This document shows positions 1-6,527 of a stretch of 21,520 nt of DNA, piece by piece. This stretch comes from a virus. The stretch is from positions 1 to 21,520 of IMG/VR virus record IMGVR_UViG_3300048041_000018. One strand, written 5' to 3'. Each line of letters opens with the position of its first letter. Positions within the stretch are counted from its first letter, which is position 1. A model generated the notes under the pieces. The model was given only the letters and a program-made list of their open reading frames with translations, was not told the DNA's origin and did no database searches. The position numbers were made by a program, and so were the translations under genes.

Positions 1-846
1 GCGCACCGCTAGCAGTTCGCGTAGTTCAGCAGGTAAATCTGGATCGTTGACGAGGCGCTTAAGCGTGCTGCCGGTTAAGTCGGGCAACAGCACCCCATGC
101 GCTTCCAGGATAAATCCAAGCATTTTGTCGCGCTGCCCGGTCGTCTGTACTGCACCATCCGTCAGCCGCGCCACGTCGGCGCCGTGGATCTCCTGTGCCC
201 GGGCACAAGCTCGAATAGCAGAGTGCGCAAGCTCTAGGTCCATCAGTACGCCGCGATCATTAATGCGCTGGTCTAAGCACCACAAATCATGCTCCGCGTG
301 TCCGATCTTGTAGTTCCAGCGGGGCAGTTTTTTATACACCTCGCGCATGGCAACGATATCCAGCTTTCCGTACTCGCGAAACCGTTGCCACTCAATCGGG
401 TGCGTTTCGCGTGTCGCGCGGCGCAGCTTGCGGCCCTTCGGCTGGGGCTTGCAGAAAAGCTGAATCCACGCTTTGCCTTCTTTGTCCTTCGCTTTGTCCG
501 TCGGCAAACGCAGTACTTCGCACAGCAGCCCTAGCGCACCGGGCAGACTATGCGCCTGTGCGCAGATCATCGTATCGAAAATGCGGTTTACCGGGATCGT
601 AATGCCGTTGTGGCGCATCACAGTACGGTCGAACGCTGAGTTGTGAATCACGATCTCGTATTGCGAATCGGCCAGTAACGCCAGCAGATCATCAATGTTC
701 TCATCGCCGTCGCGCACGATCACCGGACCGTCACCGACAGCCCATTGCCACATGATGATCTCAGCGCTTTCGGCATAGCGGTGCGTACCGTTCGCTATCG
801 GCACTTCGCAGAACGTTTCTGTATCTAGGTATAGGGGGGTAGCCAT
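1..846 (-). CDS. DNA polymerase, family A (N-terminal part, runs off window)
   Basis: This is the N-terminal 282 codons of a phage family-A DNA polymerase; the polymerase domain lies beyond the left edge. The start is the ATG at 846-844, giving MATPLYLDTETF. The 3'-5' proofreading exonuclease motifs are visible: Exo I D8-T-E10, Exo II HNSAFD at residues 68-73, and Exo III Y159xxxD163 (YGKLD). It would copy phage DNA and proofread in the host cytoplasm. It begins 6 bases after the methyltransferase stop codon, so it is probably the next gene in the same leftward transcript. The neighbouring ssDNA-binding protein and Cas4-like nuclease fit a replication module. The exonuclease assignment is read directly from the motifs. 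The family-A call rests on the overall look of the N-terminus and the company it keeps, because no polymerase motifs A, B or C are in the window. Confidence 0.88.
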   Translation of the reverse strand, partial: MATPLYLDTETFCEVPIANGTHRYAESAEIIMWQWAVGDGPVIVRDGDENIDDLLALLADSQYEIVIHNSAFDRTVMRHNGITIPVNRIFDTMICAQAHSLPGALGLLCEVLRLPTDKAKDKEGKAWIQLFCKPQPKGRKLRRATRETHPIEWQRFREYGKLDIVAMREVYKKLPRWNYKIGHAEHDLWCLDQRINDRGVLMDLELAHSAIRACARAQEIHGADVARLTDGAVQTTGQRDKMLGFILEAHGVLLPDLTGSTLKRLVNDPDLPAELRELLAVR

Positions 847-852
847 ACTAGA

Positions 853-1764
853 TCAGCCCATGGTTCTAGCATCGAGGTACGCTCTTATGAACGCTTCGGC
901 TTGCTGCGGGACAATCGCGTTACCGTAGGCGCGCAGTCGTCCCACTCTTGAGGTAGCCCCATGAGCCAACGGGAATGTGCCGGGTTCAACTGGCCGCCAC
1001 TTTCCATCCCGGCAAGGTAGCCAGTCAGCATCACACCAGTTGCCGATAATCGGGCTGGGACTCCAGCATCCACTAGTTTCGTAGTCCCTGGCAATTTGTA
1101 GCAAATCCTGTTTGTGCCATCCGGGTGCTTGCCGCTGTAACAGTGAGTGCTGCCCGTTAGGTCGTTTACTATCGGAGTCGGCCACCCTACTAAGCCGGTC
1201 TGTCTCGGCACATCTCTCGGATTCGTCCCGTCGCCCCCGCTGTTTCGGTAATCTCTCACAACCGGAGTTGCCCATCCAATAAAGTCGTTGTCGTATGTGC
1301 GGCGCACCGACACCCGCAGCAGGGAAACCGACCGCCCCGCAGGCGTAACCGATTGCTTCCAAGTCAGTTTGTATAAGGTCGAGCCAAGAATGTCTAATTG
1401 CGGCTTCAACCTGCTCACCAAAGATTGCGCTAGGTCGGCACTGGTCGATGAGGTGGAACCAGTCAGGCCAAAGGTGCCGCTCGTCATCAAACCCAGCTCC
1501 CGCGCCTGCCGCGCTGAAAGGTTGACAAGGGCATGAGCCGGCCCAGACGGGGCGCTCATCGGGCCAACCGGCACGACGTAAAGCGAGGGACCAGATCCCG
1601 ATTCCTGCAAAGAAATGACACTGTGTGTATTGTTCGAGTTCATTGGGGGTAATGTCCTGAATTGATCGTTCATCAACTACACCGGGCGCAATGTGCCCGG
1701 CAGCGATTAGATTGCGCAGCCATTGGGCAGCATATGGGTCAATCTCGTTGTAATATGCAGTCAT
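853..1764 (-). CDS. DNA (cytosine-5) methyltransferase, phage Dcm-like
   Basis: This 303-residue protein should transfer methyl groups from SAM to C5 of cytosine in a short DNA site, most likely to protect phage DNA from host restriction. Motifs in order are the SAM-binding FAGIG (52-56), PCQPF with catalytic Cys80, EQV (117-119, where many family members have ENV), [11 protein letters not shown] (153-163, motif VIII with R158-Q-R160) and a C-terminal motif X, YGNAIVP. The ATG at 1764 is chosen because AAAGG lies about 6 bases upstream. An in-frame extension to a TTG at 1797 exists but would run through a hairpin and has no clear ribosome site. A terminator and a second hairpin lie directly upstream, so expression may be throttled. 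Most of the gene (885-1673) is also open in a second frame on the same strand, described separately. The family is confident; the target sequence cannot be read. Confidence 0.93.
   Translation of the reverse strand: MTAYYNEIDPYAAQWLRNLIAAGHIAPGVVDERSIQDITPNELEQYTQCHFFAGIGIWSLALRRAGWPDERPVWAGSCPCQPFSAAGAGAGFDDERHLWPDWFHLIDQCRPSAIFGEQVEAAIRHSWLDLIQTDLEAIGYACGAVGFPAAGVGAPHIRQRLYWMGNSGCERLPKQRGRRDESERCAETDRLSRVADSDSKRPNGQHSLLQRQAPGWHKQDLLQIARDYETSGCWSPSPIIGNWCDADWLPCRDGKWRPVEPGTFPLAHGATSRVGRLRAYGNAIVPQQAEAFIRAYLDARTMG
885..1673 (-). CDS. Nested overlapping reading frame inside the methyltransferase gene; probable real protein
   Basis: An open frame of 262 codons lies entirely inside the methyltransferase gene on the same strand, shifted by one base. 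It does not look like a random shadow. It has a Ser/Thr-rich stretch (63-79), [10 protein letters not shown] (97-106), a basic patch, two copies of a GW(A/P)TP motif (133-137 and 163-167, each followed by a V(V/N)xD-like segment) and a distinctive C-terminus with [13 protein letters not shown] (229-241) followed by EWDDC. From memory, proteins with W-P-T-P repeats and an LNP...W-L-M-G-L-P ending occur beside or after Dcm-type methyltransferases in many phages; this is recall, not a search. Function is unknown; a role in DNA modification is inferred only from the linkage. The ATG at 1673 is tentative: the upstream GGTG is weak, and internal Met11, Met39 or Met63 are alternatives. There is no obvious catalytic motif. 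Confidence 0.66.
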   Translation of the reverse strand: MNDQFRTLPPMNSNNTHSVISLQESGSGPSLYVVPVGPMSAPSGPAHALVNLSARQARELGLMTSGTFGLTGSTSSTSADLAQSLVSRLKPQLDILGSTLYKLTWKQSVTPAGRSVSLLRVSVRRTYDNDFIGWATPVVRDYRNSGGDGTNPRDVPRQTGLVGWPTPIVNDLTGSTHCYSGKHPDGTNRICYKLPGTTKLVDAGVPARLSATGVMLTGYLAGMESGGQLNPAHSRWLMGLPQEWDDCAPTVTRLSRSKPKRS

Positions 1765-1777
1765 TATTAGCCTTTCG

Positions 1778-1813
1778 TTTTTCATAGCGTACCGCAAAGC
1801 ACGCTATGAAAAA
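1778..1813 (-). repeat. 13-bp perfect inverted repeat in the methyltransferase leader
   Basis: TTTTTCATAGCGT (1778-1790) and ACGCTATGAAAAA (1801-1813) are perfect reverse complements around a 10-base loop. In the leftward RNA this hairpin starts with the U-run of the terminator just before it and ends next to the AAAGG ribosome site of the methyltransferase. It could be an attenuator partner, a processing site or a translation-control hairpin. The structure is read directly; the role is inference. Confidence 0.75.
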
Positions 1814-1831
1814 CGCCCTGTCGTCAGGGCG
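1809..1831 (-). terminator. Rho-independent terminator (leftward) before the methyltransferase gene
   Basis: On the minus strand CGCCCTG-ACGA-CAGGGCG forms a 7-bp GC-rich stem with a 4-base loop, followed at once by TTTTT. It lies 5 bases after the stop of the small gene at 1837-2040 and would end or thin out the replication-module transcript before the methyltransferase and polymerase genes. On the plus strand no T-run follows the stem. Confidence 0.8.
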
Positions 1832-1836
1832 CGGGT

Positions 1837-2040
1837 TCAATTGAGGATTAGCCCGGCAGGGGGCATAATCAAATCGGGGCCGTCTTTCATTTCGATCTCA
1901 ATCGCGGTGAGCGCGGCGGCGGCGAGCACTTGAGCGCGCGTAGCGTCCTTTTGGCCCGGTTGCATCGGCGGTTCAACTTTCAAACCGATTTCAACCGTAC
2001 CGTCCGGGCGATCTGAAATAGTGATAAGGAGCAAGGCCAT
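1837..2040 (-). CDS. Small phage protein of unknown function (67 aa)
   Basis: This is a 67-residue acidic protein that I do not recognise. It begins with a short hydrophobic strand (MALLLITIS), has a polar and proline-rich middle, then an alanine-rich helix (about 37-48) and a hydrophobic end. Its ATG shares one base with the TAA of the ssDNA-binding protein gene (TAATG), so translation is very likely coupled to that gene. It is the last gene before a leftward terminator. The coupling and position suggest an accessory role in the replication/recombination module. No catalytic motif, membrane segment or metal-binding cluster is visible. Confidence 0.75.
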   Translation of the reverse strand: MALLLITISDRPDGTVEIGLKVEPPMQPGQKDATRAQVLAAAALTAIEIEMKDGPDLIMPPAGLILN

Positions 2041-2576
2041 TAGACTAAATCATCCGCGTCTGCGCCGTCGGCGATTTCATCAAAGTCACCCGCATCCGCC
2101 GCCGTACCCCCGCCGCTGAACGCGTCGCCGTCCTTGAAAAACTGGACGCCTTGCAACTGCGCGTTGATCCGCTTGCCGTACTCGTTGTCTTGCGCCCACA
2201 CGTCGATAATCACGTTAACAAAACAACCGCTGTAAACTACGCCGTCTTGCGCCGTCAGCGGACTGCGGTCGCGGTTGACCACCGTCGGACGAACTTTGTT
2301 GCTGGCGTTGAAAAACAGATTGCCTTCATAGCCCTCATAAGTCGCTTTGGCGTCGCCGTTGTGGATCAGGCCCATGTCGGCAGCGGCCAGTTGCTTTTTC
2401 ATCTGCGGCCACTTCGCGCCCCACTTCGCCTTACCAACTTCTTCGCACACAGCTTCCACAGCTGCCAGGCCTTTATGATCCGTCGGCAAGATAAAGCCGG
2501 CTGCAAATTTTCCGTCTTTGTTCGGCTCGAAGATATCCGGGAATGCGATGCGCACGTTGTTTACGGTAGTTTTCAT
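2040..2576 (-). CDS. Phage ssDNA-binding protein, DUF2815 family
   Basis: This 178-residue protein resembles the DUF2815 family, an OB-fold ssDNA-binding group related to T7 gp2.5. It would coat single-stranded phage DNA and help the polymerase, nuclease and primase at the fork. Visible features are the typical start (TTVNNVRIAFPDIFEP), a central aromatic and basic region (YEGYEGNLFFNASNKVRP), the VVYSGCFVNVIIDVWAQDN segment, and a strongly acidic C-terminal tail (DFDEIADGADADD, about 163-176). Such tails are used by SSBs to bind partner proteins. The ATG at 2576 follows AAAGGGA at a good distance. It sits between the DUF2800 nuclease and a small coupled gene; DUF2800-DUF2815-polymerase order is a known phage replication module. 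Confidence 0.87.
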   Translation of the reverse strand: MKTTVNNVRIAFPDIFEPNKDGKFAAGFILPTDHKGLAAVEAVCEEVGKAKWGAKWPQMKKQLAAADMGLIHNGDAKATYEGYEGNLFFNASNKVRPTVVNRDRSPLTAQDGVVYSGCFVNVIIDVWAQDNEYGKRINAQLQGVQFFKDGDAFSGGGTAADAGDFDEIADGADADDLV

Positions 2577-2588
2577 TTGGTGATCCCT

Positions 2589-3962
2589 TTAAATTAAGTC
2601 GTCGGTAATTACTTCAAATTGTTCTGCGATTGCCAGTTGTAGCGCGGGGCGCTTATCGCTGGCGGGCGCTACGCTTGGCTTGCCTTGCGTCTGGCCGATT
2701 AGCGGTTGCAACTTCGCCCACTTACGCGGGTTAGCGGCGGCAATGACCTTTTCAAGCGCTGGCGGCGTCTTGACCTTGAAGTCGTACATTTGATCGACCT
2801 TTAGCCGCATTGCTTTTAGCGCTGCCTCAGCTTCGTCGACATTAAGCCAACCGCGCGCGCCCTTGCGCCCTTCGACCAGCTTGTACCGGCTATCGCTAAA
2901 GCTACCCGCCAGCAGCCTGCGCTCGACCTCAGCGCGCACCGCTTTGCACCAACCCTCGACCATGTCCAGGGCGTCCATGCACGTCGCCAGGTGCTGGTCG
3001 TCAGAATTAGTGATACGCTCTTCCGCGCTGGCGAGCTGCGGAACGATTGACGGCTTGGCCACTGCAAAACGAACCGGAAAGTCGCCGCTGTCGATAGTCA
3101 CCGCGCCCGGTGCTACGCCGTAGGCGCTGGCTAGTACGCGCTCCACATCTTGCGGACTGATCAGAGTCTCCCCGCGATTCAGGTCAACAAAGTCGTCAGC
3201 CACCGCGCCGAGTACGAAATTTCTATATTCTTCGCAAGACGCCTTCGCTTTACAGAATCGGCATTGCTTTTCACCTGGCGTTGCTTCCAGGCCGTCCGGC
3301 CCCGACATGATCTTGTCGGCAACTTGACGAATCCCAATCACGCGCCGCTGCACTTCTTCCACCGGCAGCACCCATTCATCTTCATGATTGAGGCGTGGCT
3401 GACTGATGCGCATGCGAAGCGTTTTGATATCGCCGAGCACGTCAAACTCTTCCAGCGCTGCGGCGCCGTAGATCAAGAGCTGCTCATTTTCCTCCGCGAA
3501 GACCTGTAGCCCCTTTCCGTATTTCAGGTCGTCAATAATCAGTTCGGTATCGGATACAATCACCGCATCGCTAGTACCGGTCGCCTCCGCCTCGCCGGTA
3601 ATGCTGGTAATGCTCAGCTCCTGTTCGGAGTACAATGCGCCCCCATTGGCGGCCCGGCGCACGCTATCCGCCGAGGACTGGACATACTTGGCCATTTCGG
3701 CGTCAACAGTAAATCTAGCCGGGGGCACTGGAAATCCGTCCGTCCACCAGTCAGCGCCATCCGGCCAAACACCAATAGCGCGGCCAATATAGGCCCCCGC
3801 ATCAACATTCGTGCAAAGACACAAGTCACGCAAGAAGTGCGCCGCCGTGCCTTCATCCGCCGATGCGCTGCTAGTGTCGGGGAATTCTTTTTCACGCCAC
3901 ACCTTTGCATGGCAGCGGAGCCAGGCGGGAGCCCCACTCGGGCTTAGAAAAGCATGCGCCAT
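2589..3962 (-). CDS. Cas4-like PD-(D/E)XK nuclease, DUF2800 family
   Basis: This 457-residue protein matches the phage DUF2800 family of RecB/Cas4-like nucleases, probably a DNA exonuclease in replication or recombination. The N-terminus has SPSGAPAWLRC with Cys17, then EGTAAH (37-42). The nuclease core shows GTSDAVIV (129-136), D144-D145-L-K147 in DDLKYGKG, and the downstream Q161 helix (ENEQLLIYGAAAL). Cys234, Cys237 and Cys243 (CRFCKAKASC), together with Cys17, could hold a 4Fe-4S cluster as in Cas4/AddB proteins; that is inference from spacing. The C-terminal third looks helical, with no motif I recognise. The ATG at 3962 follows a strong GGAGGT. It starts 3 bases after the preceding gene's stop, and its own stop is 12 bases before the ssDNA-binding protein start. 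Confidence 0.88.
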   Translation of the reverse strand: MAHAFLSPSGAPAWLRCHAKVWREKEFPDTSSASADEGTAAHFLRDLCLCTNVDAGAYIGRAIGVWPDGADWWTDGFPVPPARFTVDAEMAKYVQSSADSVRRAANGGALYSEQELSITSITGEAEATGTSDAVIVSDTELIIDDLKYGKGLQVFAEENEQLLIYGAAALEEFDVLGDIKTLRMRISQPRLNHEDEWVLPVEEVQRRVIGIRQVADKIMSGPDGLEATPGEKQCRFCKAKASCEEYRNFVLGAVADDFVDLNRGETLISPQDVERVLASAYGVAPGAVTIDSGDFPVRFAVAKPSIVPQLASAEERITNSDDQHLATCMDALDMVEGWCKAVRAEVERRLLAGSFSDSRYKLVEGRKGARGWLNVDEAEAALKAMRLKVDQMYDFKVKTPPALEKVIAAANPRKWAKLQPLIGQTQGKPSVAPASDKRPALQLAIAEQFEVITDDLI

Positions 3963-3965
3963 GTC

Positions 3966-4424
3966 TTATACCTCCAACGCCAGGAGATCGGCGTACACCG
4001 CGTTTAACTTCGCCCGGTCGTTTACGCTGCCAAAGTCATTTTCGTCGGTCAGCAGAACTGACAACTTGGCGATACCGTGTTGCGCGTTGATCGCTTTAAT
4101 CTGGTCGCGATGCGTACGACTTAAAGAGATCACCAGCTCCCGCACTTCGGCGAACCCAACATCATCCGCTGGGGGGGCTGTATCCACCATTTTCGAAGCC
4201 GGGGGCAAGGTTTGCGAATTAGTAGACTGCTCTTTTGCTTCCGGCTTCGCAGCGCGCGCTCCTTCCAACTTCACGCCGCCCGCAGTTACTTCCGCTGTTT
4301 CGTCTAGGGCTACGCTTCCTGCGCGCGCCCGCAGTTGCAGCCACACGGCGGTAAGTTCTTTAACCGCGCTGGTGTTTGCTTCAAGGGCTGCGGTTTGATC
4401 TGCGATCAGTTTTTCGATGCTCAT
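3966..4424 (-). CDS. Phage protein of unknown function, first gene of the replication module
   Basis: This 152-residue protein begins MSIEKLIADQTAALEANT. The ATG at 4424 is preferred because GAGGA lies about 9 bases upstream. A longer version from 4481 would begin upstream of the leftward -10 box and is rejected. The N-terminal 35 residues form a likely amphipathic helix. A long Ala/Pro/Lys-rich linker follows (about 35-90), then a C-terminal helical domain (about 90-152, FAEVRELVISLSRTHRDQIKAIN). The layout of helix, flexible linker and small folded domain is that of an adaptor or loading factor. I recognise the general type from phage replication modules next to DUF2800 genes but not a named family. 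It is the first gene after the promoter at 4453-4481 and is followed after 3 bases by the nuclease gene. Confidence 0.8.
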   Translation of the reverse strand: MSIEKLIADQTAALEANTSAVKELTAVWLQLRARAGSVALDETAEVTAGGVKLEGARAAKPEAKEQSTNSQTLPPASKMVDTAPPADDVGFAEVRELVISLSRTHRDQIKAINAQHGIAKLSVLLTDENDFGSVNDRAKLNAVYADLLALEV

Positions 4425-4452
4425 TTGTCCGTCCTCTTGGTTAAGCCCATTC

Positions 4453-4481
4453 AATATACACATCGCTACAAGCAAATGCAA
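4453..4481 (-). promoter_or_regulatory. Leftward sigma70-type promoter for the replication module
   Basis: On the minus strand TTGCAT (4481-4476) and TATATT (4458-4453) are separated by 17 bases. This places the start of transcription about 20-25 bases before the ATG at 4424. The -35 box lies within a sequence shared with the promoter at 7340-7369. Confidence 0.72.
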
Positions 4482-4493
4482 GTGTTTTACTTG
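4468..4493. promoter_or_regulatory. Putative operator, copy 1
   Basis: ACAAGCAAATGCAAGT (4468-4483) is repeated exactly at 7356-7371. It overlaps CAAGTGTTTTACTTG (4479-4493), two inverted CAAGT half-sites 5 bases apart. The element covers the -35 box of the leftward promoter, as a repressor site would. The binding protein is not identified; the Cro/YdaS-like protein encoded at 7446 is a candidate. Confidence 0.6.
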
Positions 4494-4915
4494 TGTACTT
4501 TTGATTGCGCCCTGTGCTTACGCATTCGGCACCGCGCTACCGGCTCAGACTTCGGCACGCTGGCGATGAGGTAATCAATGTCGGGGCCGTACTGATCCTC
4601 TGGTTGCGGGGCTGCGGCGAGCATAGAAAACAGTTTTTTCTGATGTGCTGCAACTTCTCTCGACTGTTGAGCAGTAAAGCCTTCGTCTTGCCCCCATGTA
4701 AGCATTTGCGCTGCCAGTTCAACATCATCGCGCCATCCAGCAGGAACAACTAACGAGGATTCCTCTCGGGTTTTATCATCTGGCATTGCGAGGGCATATT
4801 CTGCCGCCTCTTCGATCATTTGCATCTCTCGTTCTACGAAAACCCATTCATCCTTCCAATATAGGCTTACGATTAATTCTAGCGCCTCGCGCATCGCTTC
4901 ATGTTTTGTGGTCAT
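4487..4915 (-). CDS. Early phage protein of unknown function (142 aa)
   Basis: A 142-residue protein beginning MTTKHEAMREALELIVSLYW. The ATG at 4915 overlaps the previous gene's TGA (ATGA), with GGAG-type ribosome sites upstream; an in-frame extension to 5002 would overlap that gene by 90 bases and is rejected. The N-terminal half is helical and acidic. The middle holds VPAGWRDDVELAAQML and LFSMLAAAPQPE, wording I know from the loosely defined small early proteins of many phages of Gram-negative bacteria. No enzyme motif is visible. The C-terminus is basic (RCRMRKHRAQSKVHK), and its last codons overlap operator copy 1, so the end of this gene lies under the control site of the next operon. 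Function is unknown. Confidence 0.8.
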   Translation of the reverse strand: MTTKHEAMREALELIVSLYWKDEWVFVEREMQMIEEAAEYALAMPDDKTREESSLVVPAGWRDDVELAAQMLTWGQDEGFTAQQSREVAAHQKKLFSMLAAAPQPEDQYGPDIDYLIASVPKSEPVARCRMRKHRAQSKVHK

Positions 4916-5436
4916 TCTCCGCGCTCCTGTTCTACCTTGTTTACGATTGGCTTTGCATAAACACCGGATAAATCTGTTAATGGATAGGCAAATCTTCGGC
5001 AAGCGTCAATTGTGGCTTCCGACGCCCGCATCAACTCAACATGCCGGGCCGCAATCAGTCGCTCGATGAATTCTTCGCGCTTTTCGGCTTCGGTATTAAG
5101 CCGGTAAACCTCGGCCTGTGCGTCCGGTGGGAAGGAGTAGAGTGGTACTGTATCTCCACCAAATGCGTGAGTATGCCCGTCAAAATAAAGTATCGTATGC
5201 AGGGGTTCCGCATTGACTTTTAGCCAAATCATACATTTTTCAGATACGTAAGCCACAGGTTCAGGCCCCGGCACGCTGGCACGCGTAGCCTTCCAACTAG
5301 CGAGCGCCGCAAAGGCTTGATCGTATGCATTGTTGTGCCAAACGCGCACGTTCTTCACCTGCCATTCCATCAGGGCTTCTAGCGCTTCCACTAGGTTTTG
5401 ATCGGCCTCAGCCACTTGCTTGATGTAATCAGTCAT
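4912..5436 (-). CDS. Early phage protein of unknown function (174 aa)
   Basis: A 174-residue protein beginning MTDYIKQVAEADQNLVEAL. The ATG at 5436 overlaps the stop of the alanine-rich gene upstream (ATGA); an extension to 5475 is less likely. The first 50 residues form helices (ALEALMEWQVKNVRVWHNN, FAALASWKATR). The middle carries PEPVAYVSEK and a GGDTVPLYSFPPD segment that resembles the G-D-x-P-L-Y-x-x-P motif of common phage accessory proteins, including some annotated as Ea22-like; that relation is an impression. The C-terminal half is helical and charged (NTEAEKREEFIERLIAARHVELMR). It stands in a chain of overlapping early genes, so it is co-translated with its neighbours. No function can be given. 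Confidence 0.8.
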   Translation of the reverse strand: MTDYIKQVAEADQNLVEALEALMEWQVKNVRVWHNNAYDQAFAALASWKATRASVPGPEPVAYVSEKCMIWLKVNAEPLHTILYFDGHTHAFGGDTVPLYSFPPDAQAEVYRLNTEAEKREEFIERLIAARHVELMRASEATIDACRRFAYPLTDLSGVYAKPIVNKVEQERGE

Positions 5437-6107
5437 TTCTCGCCATCCTCTTGCCATGGGGCCAAACCATTGCACATCTTAATAAACATCTCCGATTGCG
5501 CGCGCCTAACAGCAGCATAAGCAACATCAGCAGCATCAGCAGCAGCCTCAGCAGTATCAGCAGCAGCCTCAGCATCCTCAGCAGCACGCGCAGCAGCATC
5601 AGCAGCAGCATACGCAGCAGCATACGCAGCATCAGCAGCAGCATACTCAGCAGCACACGCAGTATACGCAGCATCAGCAGCCTCAGCAGCAGCCGCAGCA
5701 GCAGCCCGAGCAGCAGCCTGAGCAGCCCCAGCAGCATCCCCGGCATCCCTAGCCTCCGCCTGCGTTGCCTGGTTGTTAGCAAACTTTTCAGCCTCATCAT
5801 TGCATGCTTTTACGCGTGGATCGGTGCTCAGATGTTCGACTTGTCGAGCGCACCAAACTGCAAATAACCGGCAATCGCGTTCGATATCAGGCACGGAACG
5901 GAGTGCCCACAGCGCATTATCTAAACCGTTGCTATTACAAATATCAACCAAACTGATTGGCTCTTTATGCGCGAAGATGATGTATGACTCTCGCGCTGCG
6001 TCCCCTCTTGTAAAGGATGCGTTTTGTAGCATGCGCACAACTCGGTTGTAGCCTTCAAAACAAGCGCCAGCATCTCGGAGGGCTTTTAGTGTTGTTGTTG
6101 TGTACAT
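5433..6107 (-). CDS. Early phage protein with a long alanine-rich repeat domain
   Basis: A 224-residue protein beginning MYTTTTLKALRDAGACFEGYN. The ATG at 6107 follows GGGGA and lies 1 base after the previous gene's TGA. Residues 1-120 look like a folded domain (RVVRMLQNASFTRG, ISLVDICNSNGLDNALWALRSVPD, CRLFAVWCARQVEHL). Residues from about 121 to 205 are almost wholly alanine with Asp, Glu, Tyr and Arg at intervals, in units such as AADAAYAAAYAAADAA; this should form one long helix. The tail (SEMFIKMCNGLAPWQEDGEK) is ordinary again. The Ala tract is coded by a GCT/GCA-rich near-repeat at about 5510-5745, which could expand or contract by slippage. The N-terminal fold resembles proteins with such tracts in other phages, but I know no function. 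Confidence 0.82.
   Translation of the reverse strand: MYTTTTLKALRDAGACFEGYNRVVRMLQNASFTRGDAARESYIIFAHKEPISLVDICNSNGLDNALWALRSVPDIERDCRLFAVWCARQVEHLSTDPRVKACNDEAEKFANNQATQAEARDAGDAAGAAQAAARAAAAAAAEAADAAYTACAAEYAAADAAYAAAYAAADAAARAAEDAEAAADTAEAAADAADVAYAAVRRAQSEMFIKMCNGLAPWQEDGEK
5510..5745. repeat. GCA/GCT trinucleotide-rich tract coding for the alanine-rich helix
   Basis: About 235 bases consist mostly of AGC-AGC, CAT-CAG, ATA-CGC and CCT-CAG triplets on the plus strand, read on the minus strand as GCT/GCA/GCG Ala codons with scattered Asp, Tyr and Glu codons. It lies wholly inside the gene at 5433-6107 and stays in frame. The other strand and frames give poly-Leu and poly-Ser open frames that are artefacts. 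Confidence 0.85.
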
Positions 6108-6108
6108 G

Positions 6109-6519
6109 TCATTCCCCTTTCGCAGCGGATTCATACCCCGGACGCATCACCAGCGATTCGCGCCAGTTGACTCCGATCGTGTTGATGTTGAGACATCGGA
6201 GGCTGCATGCCTCGGCGCTCATGCTCGACCACGCACTATGGTCTGGCGTGGGCACCGAGGTATATGCGTGCACCCAGCCATCCGCGTCCATCGCCACCGC
6301 CACAATATCGGACCGCAGAACGTCCCAAGGAATGACGAGCTGGCGGGGCTTGATGCGGTAGCAGCTGCTCGGGTGAATAAAGTGGGTAGACGAGTTGCGT
6401 TTTATCAGCCACACCCCGTCCGGCTGATAAAACTCCACGCTTACCGGATCAGCAACCAGCGCCTCGACAATCTCGCTACGCTGTTCAGGCGTCATGTCTT
6501 TAAATTTGATCGGTCCCAT
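6109..6519 (-). CDS. Early phage protein of unknown function (136 aa)
   Basis: A 136-residue protein beginning MGPIKFKDMTPEQRSEIVEAL. The ATG at 6519 follows AAGGAG 11 bases upstream. The N-terminus is a short helix. A strand-rich segment follows (VSVEFYQPDGVWLIKRN, HPSSCYRIKPRQLVIPWDVL), then IVAVAMDADGWVHAYTSVP and a C-terminal part with two cysteines (CSLRCLNINTIGVNW). The RIKPRQLVIPW segment resembles a phrase (Y-R-I-K-P-x-x-x-x-I-P-W) that recurs in small proteins of many temperate and virulent phages, so a related beta-rich fold is likely. No catalytic site is visible. It starts 8 bases after the gene upstream stops and ends 1 base before the next ATG, as part of one leftward early operon. 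Confidence 0.8.
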   Translation of the reverse strand: MGPIKFKDMTPEQRSEIVEALVADPVSVEFYQPDGVWLIKRNSSTHFIHPSSCYRIKPRQLVIPWDVLRSDIVAVAMDADGWVHAYTSVPTPDHSAWSSMSAEACSLRCLNINTIGVNWRESLVMRPGYESAAKGE

Positions 6520-6527
6520 CGTTTCCG

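Noticed and set aside
1-846. Polymerase apparently lacking its catalytic domain
   Set aside because: The gene is cut by the window edge, with no stop or frameshift inside, so there is no evidence of natural truncation.
2151-2597. 148-codon plus-strand frame opposite the ssDNA-binding protein gene
   Set aside because: The minus-strand gene has a family match and acidic tail; the plus frame is antisense with no operon context.
3811-4398. 195-codon plus-strand frame opposite the nuclease and its upstream gene
   Set aside because: It covers two minus-strand genes with clear ribosome sites; composition is Ser/Arg/Ala-rich without motifs. It is an antisense shadow.
5510-5745. Regular short repeats that could suggest a CRISPR array or minisatellite
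   Set aside because: Repeats are triplet-based and in frame with a coding gene; there are no spacers of constant length or unique sequence.
5429-5867. Poly-Leu (minus strand) and poly-Ser (plus strand) open frames opposite or beside the alanine-rich gene
   Set aside because: Both are frame shadows of the GCT/GCA triplet tract; a frame of CAG/CTG-like repeats always stays open. Neither has a plausible folded part or ribosome site.
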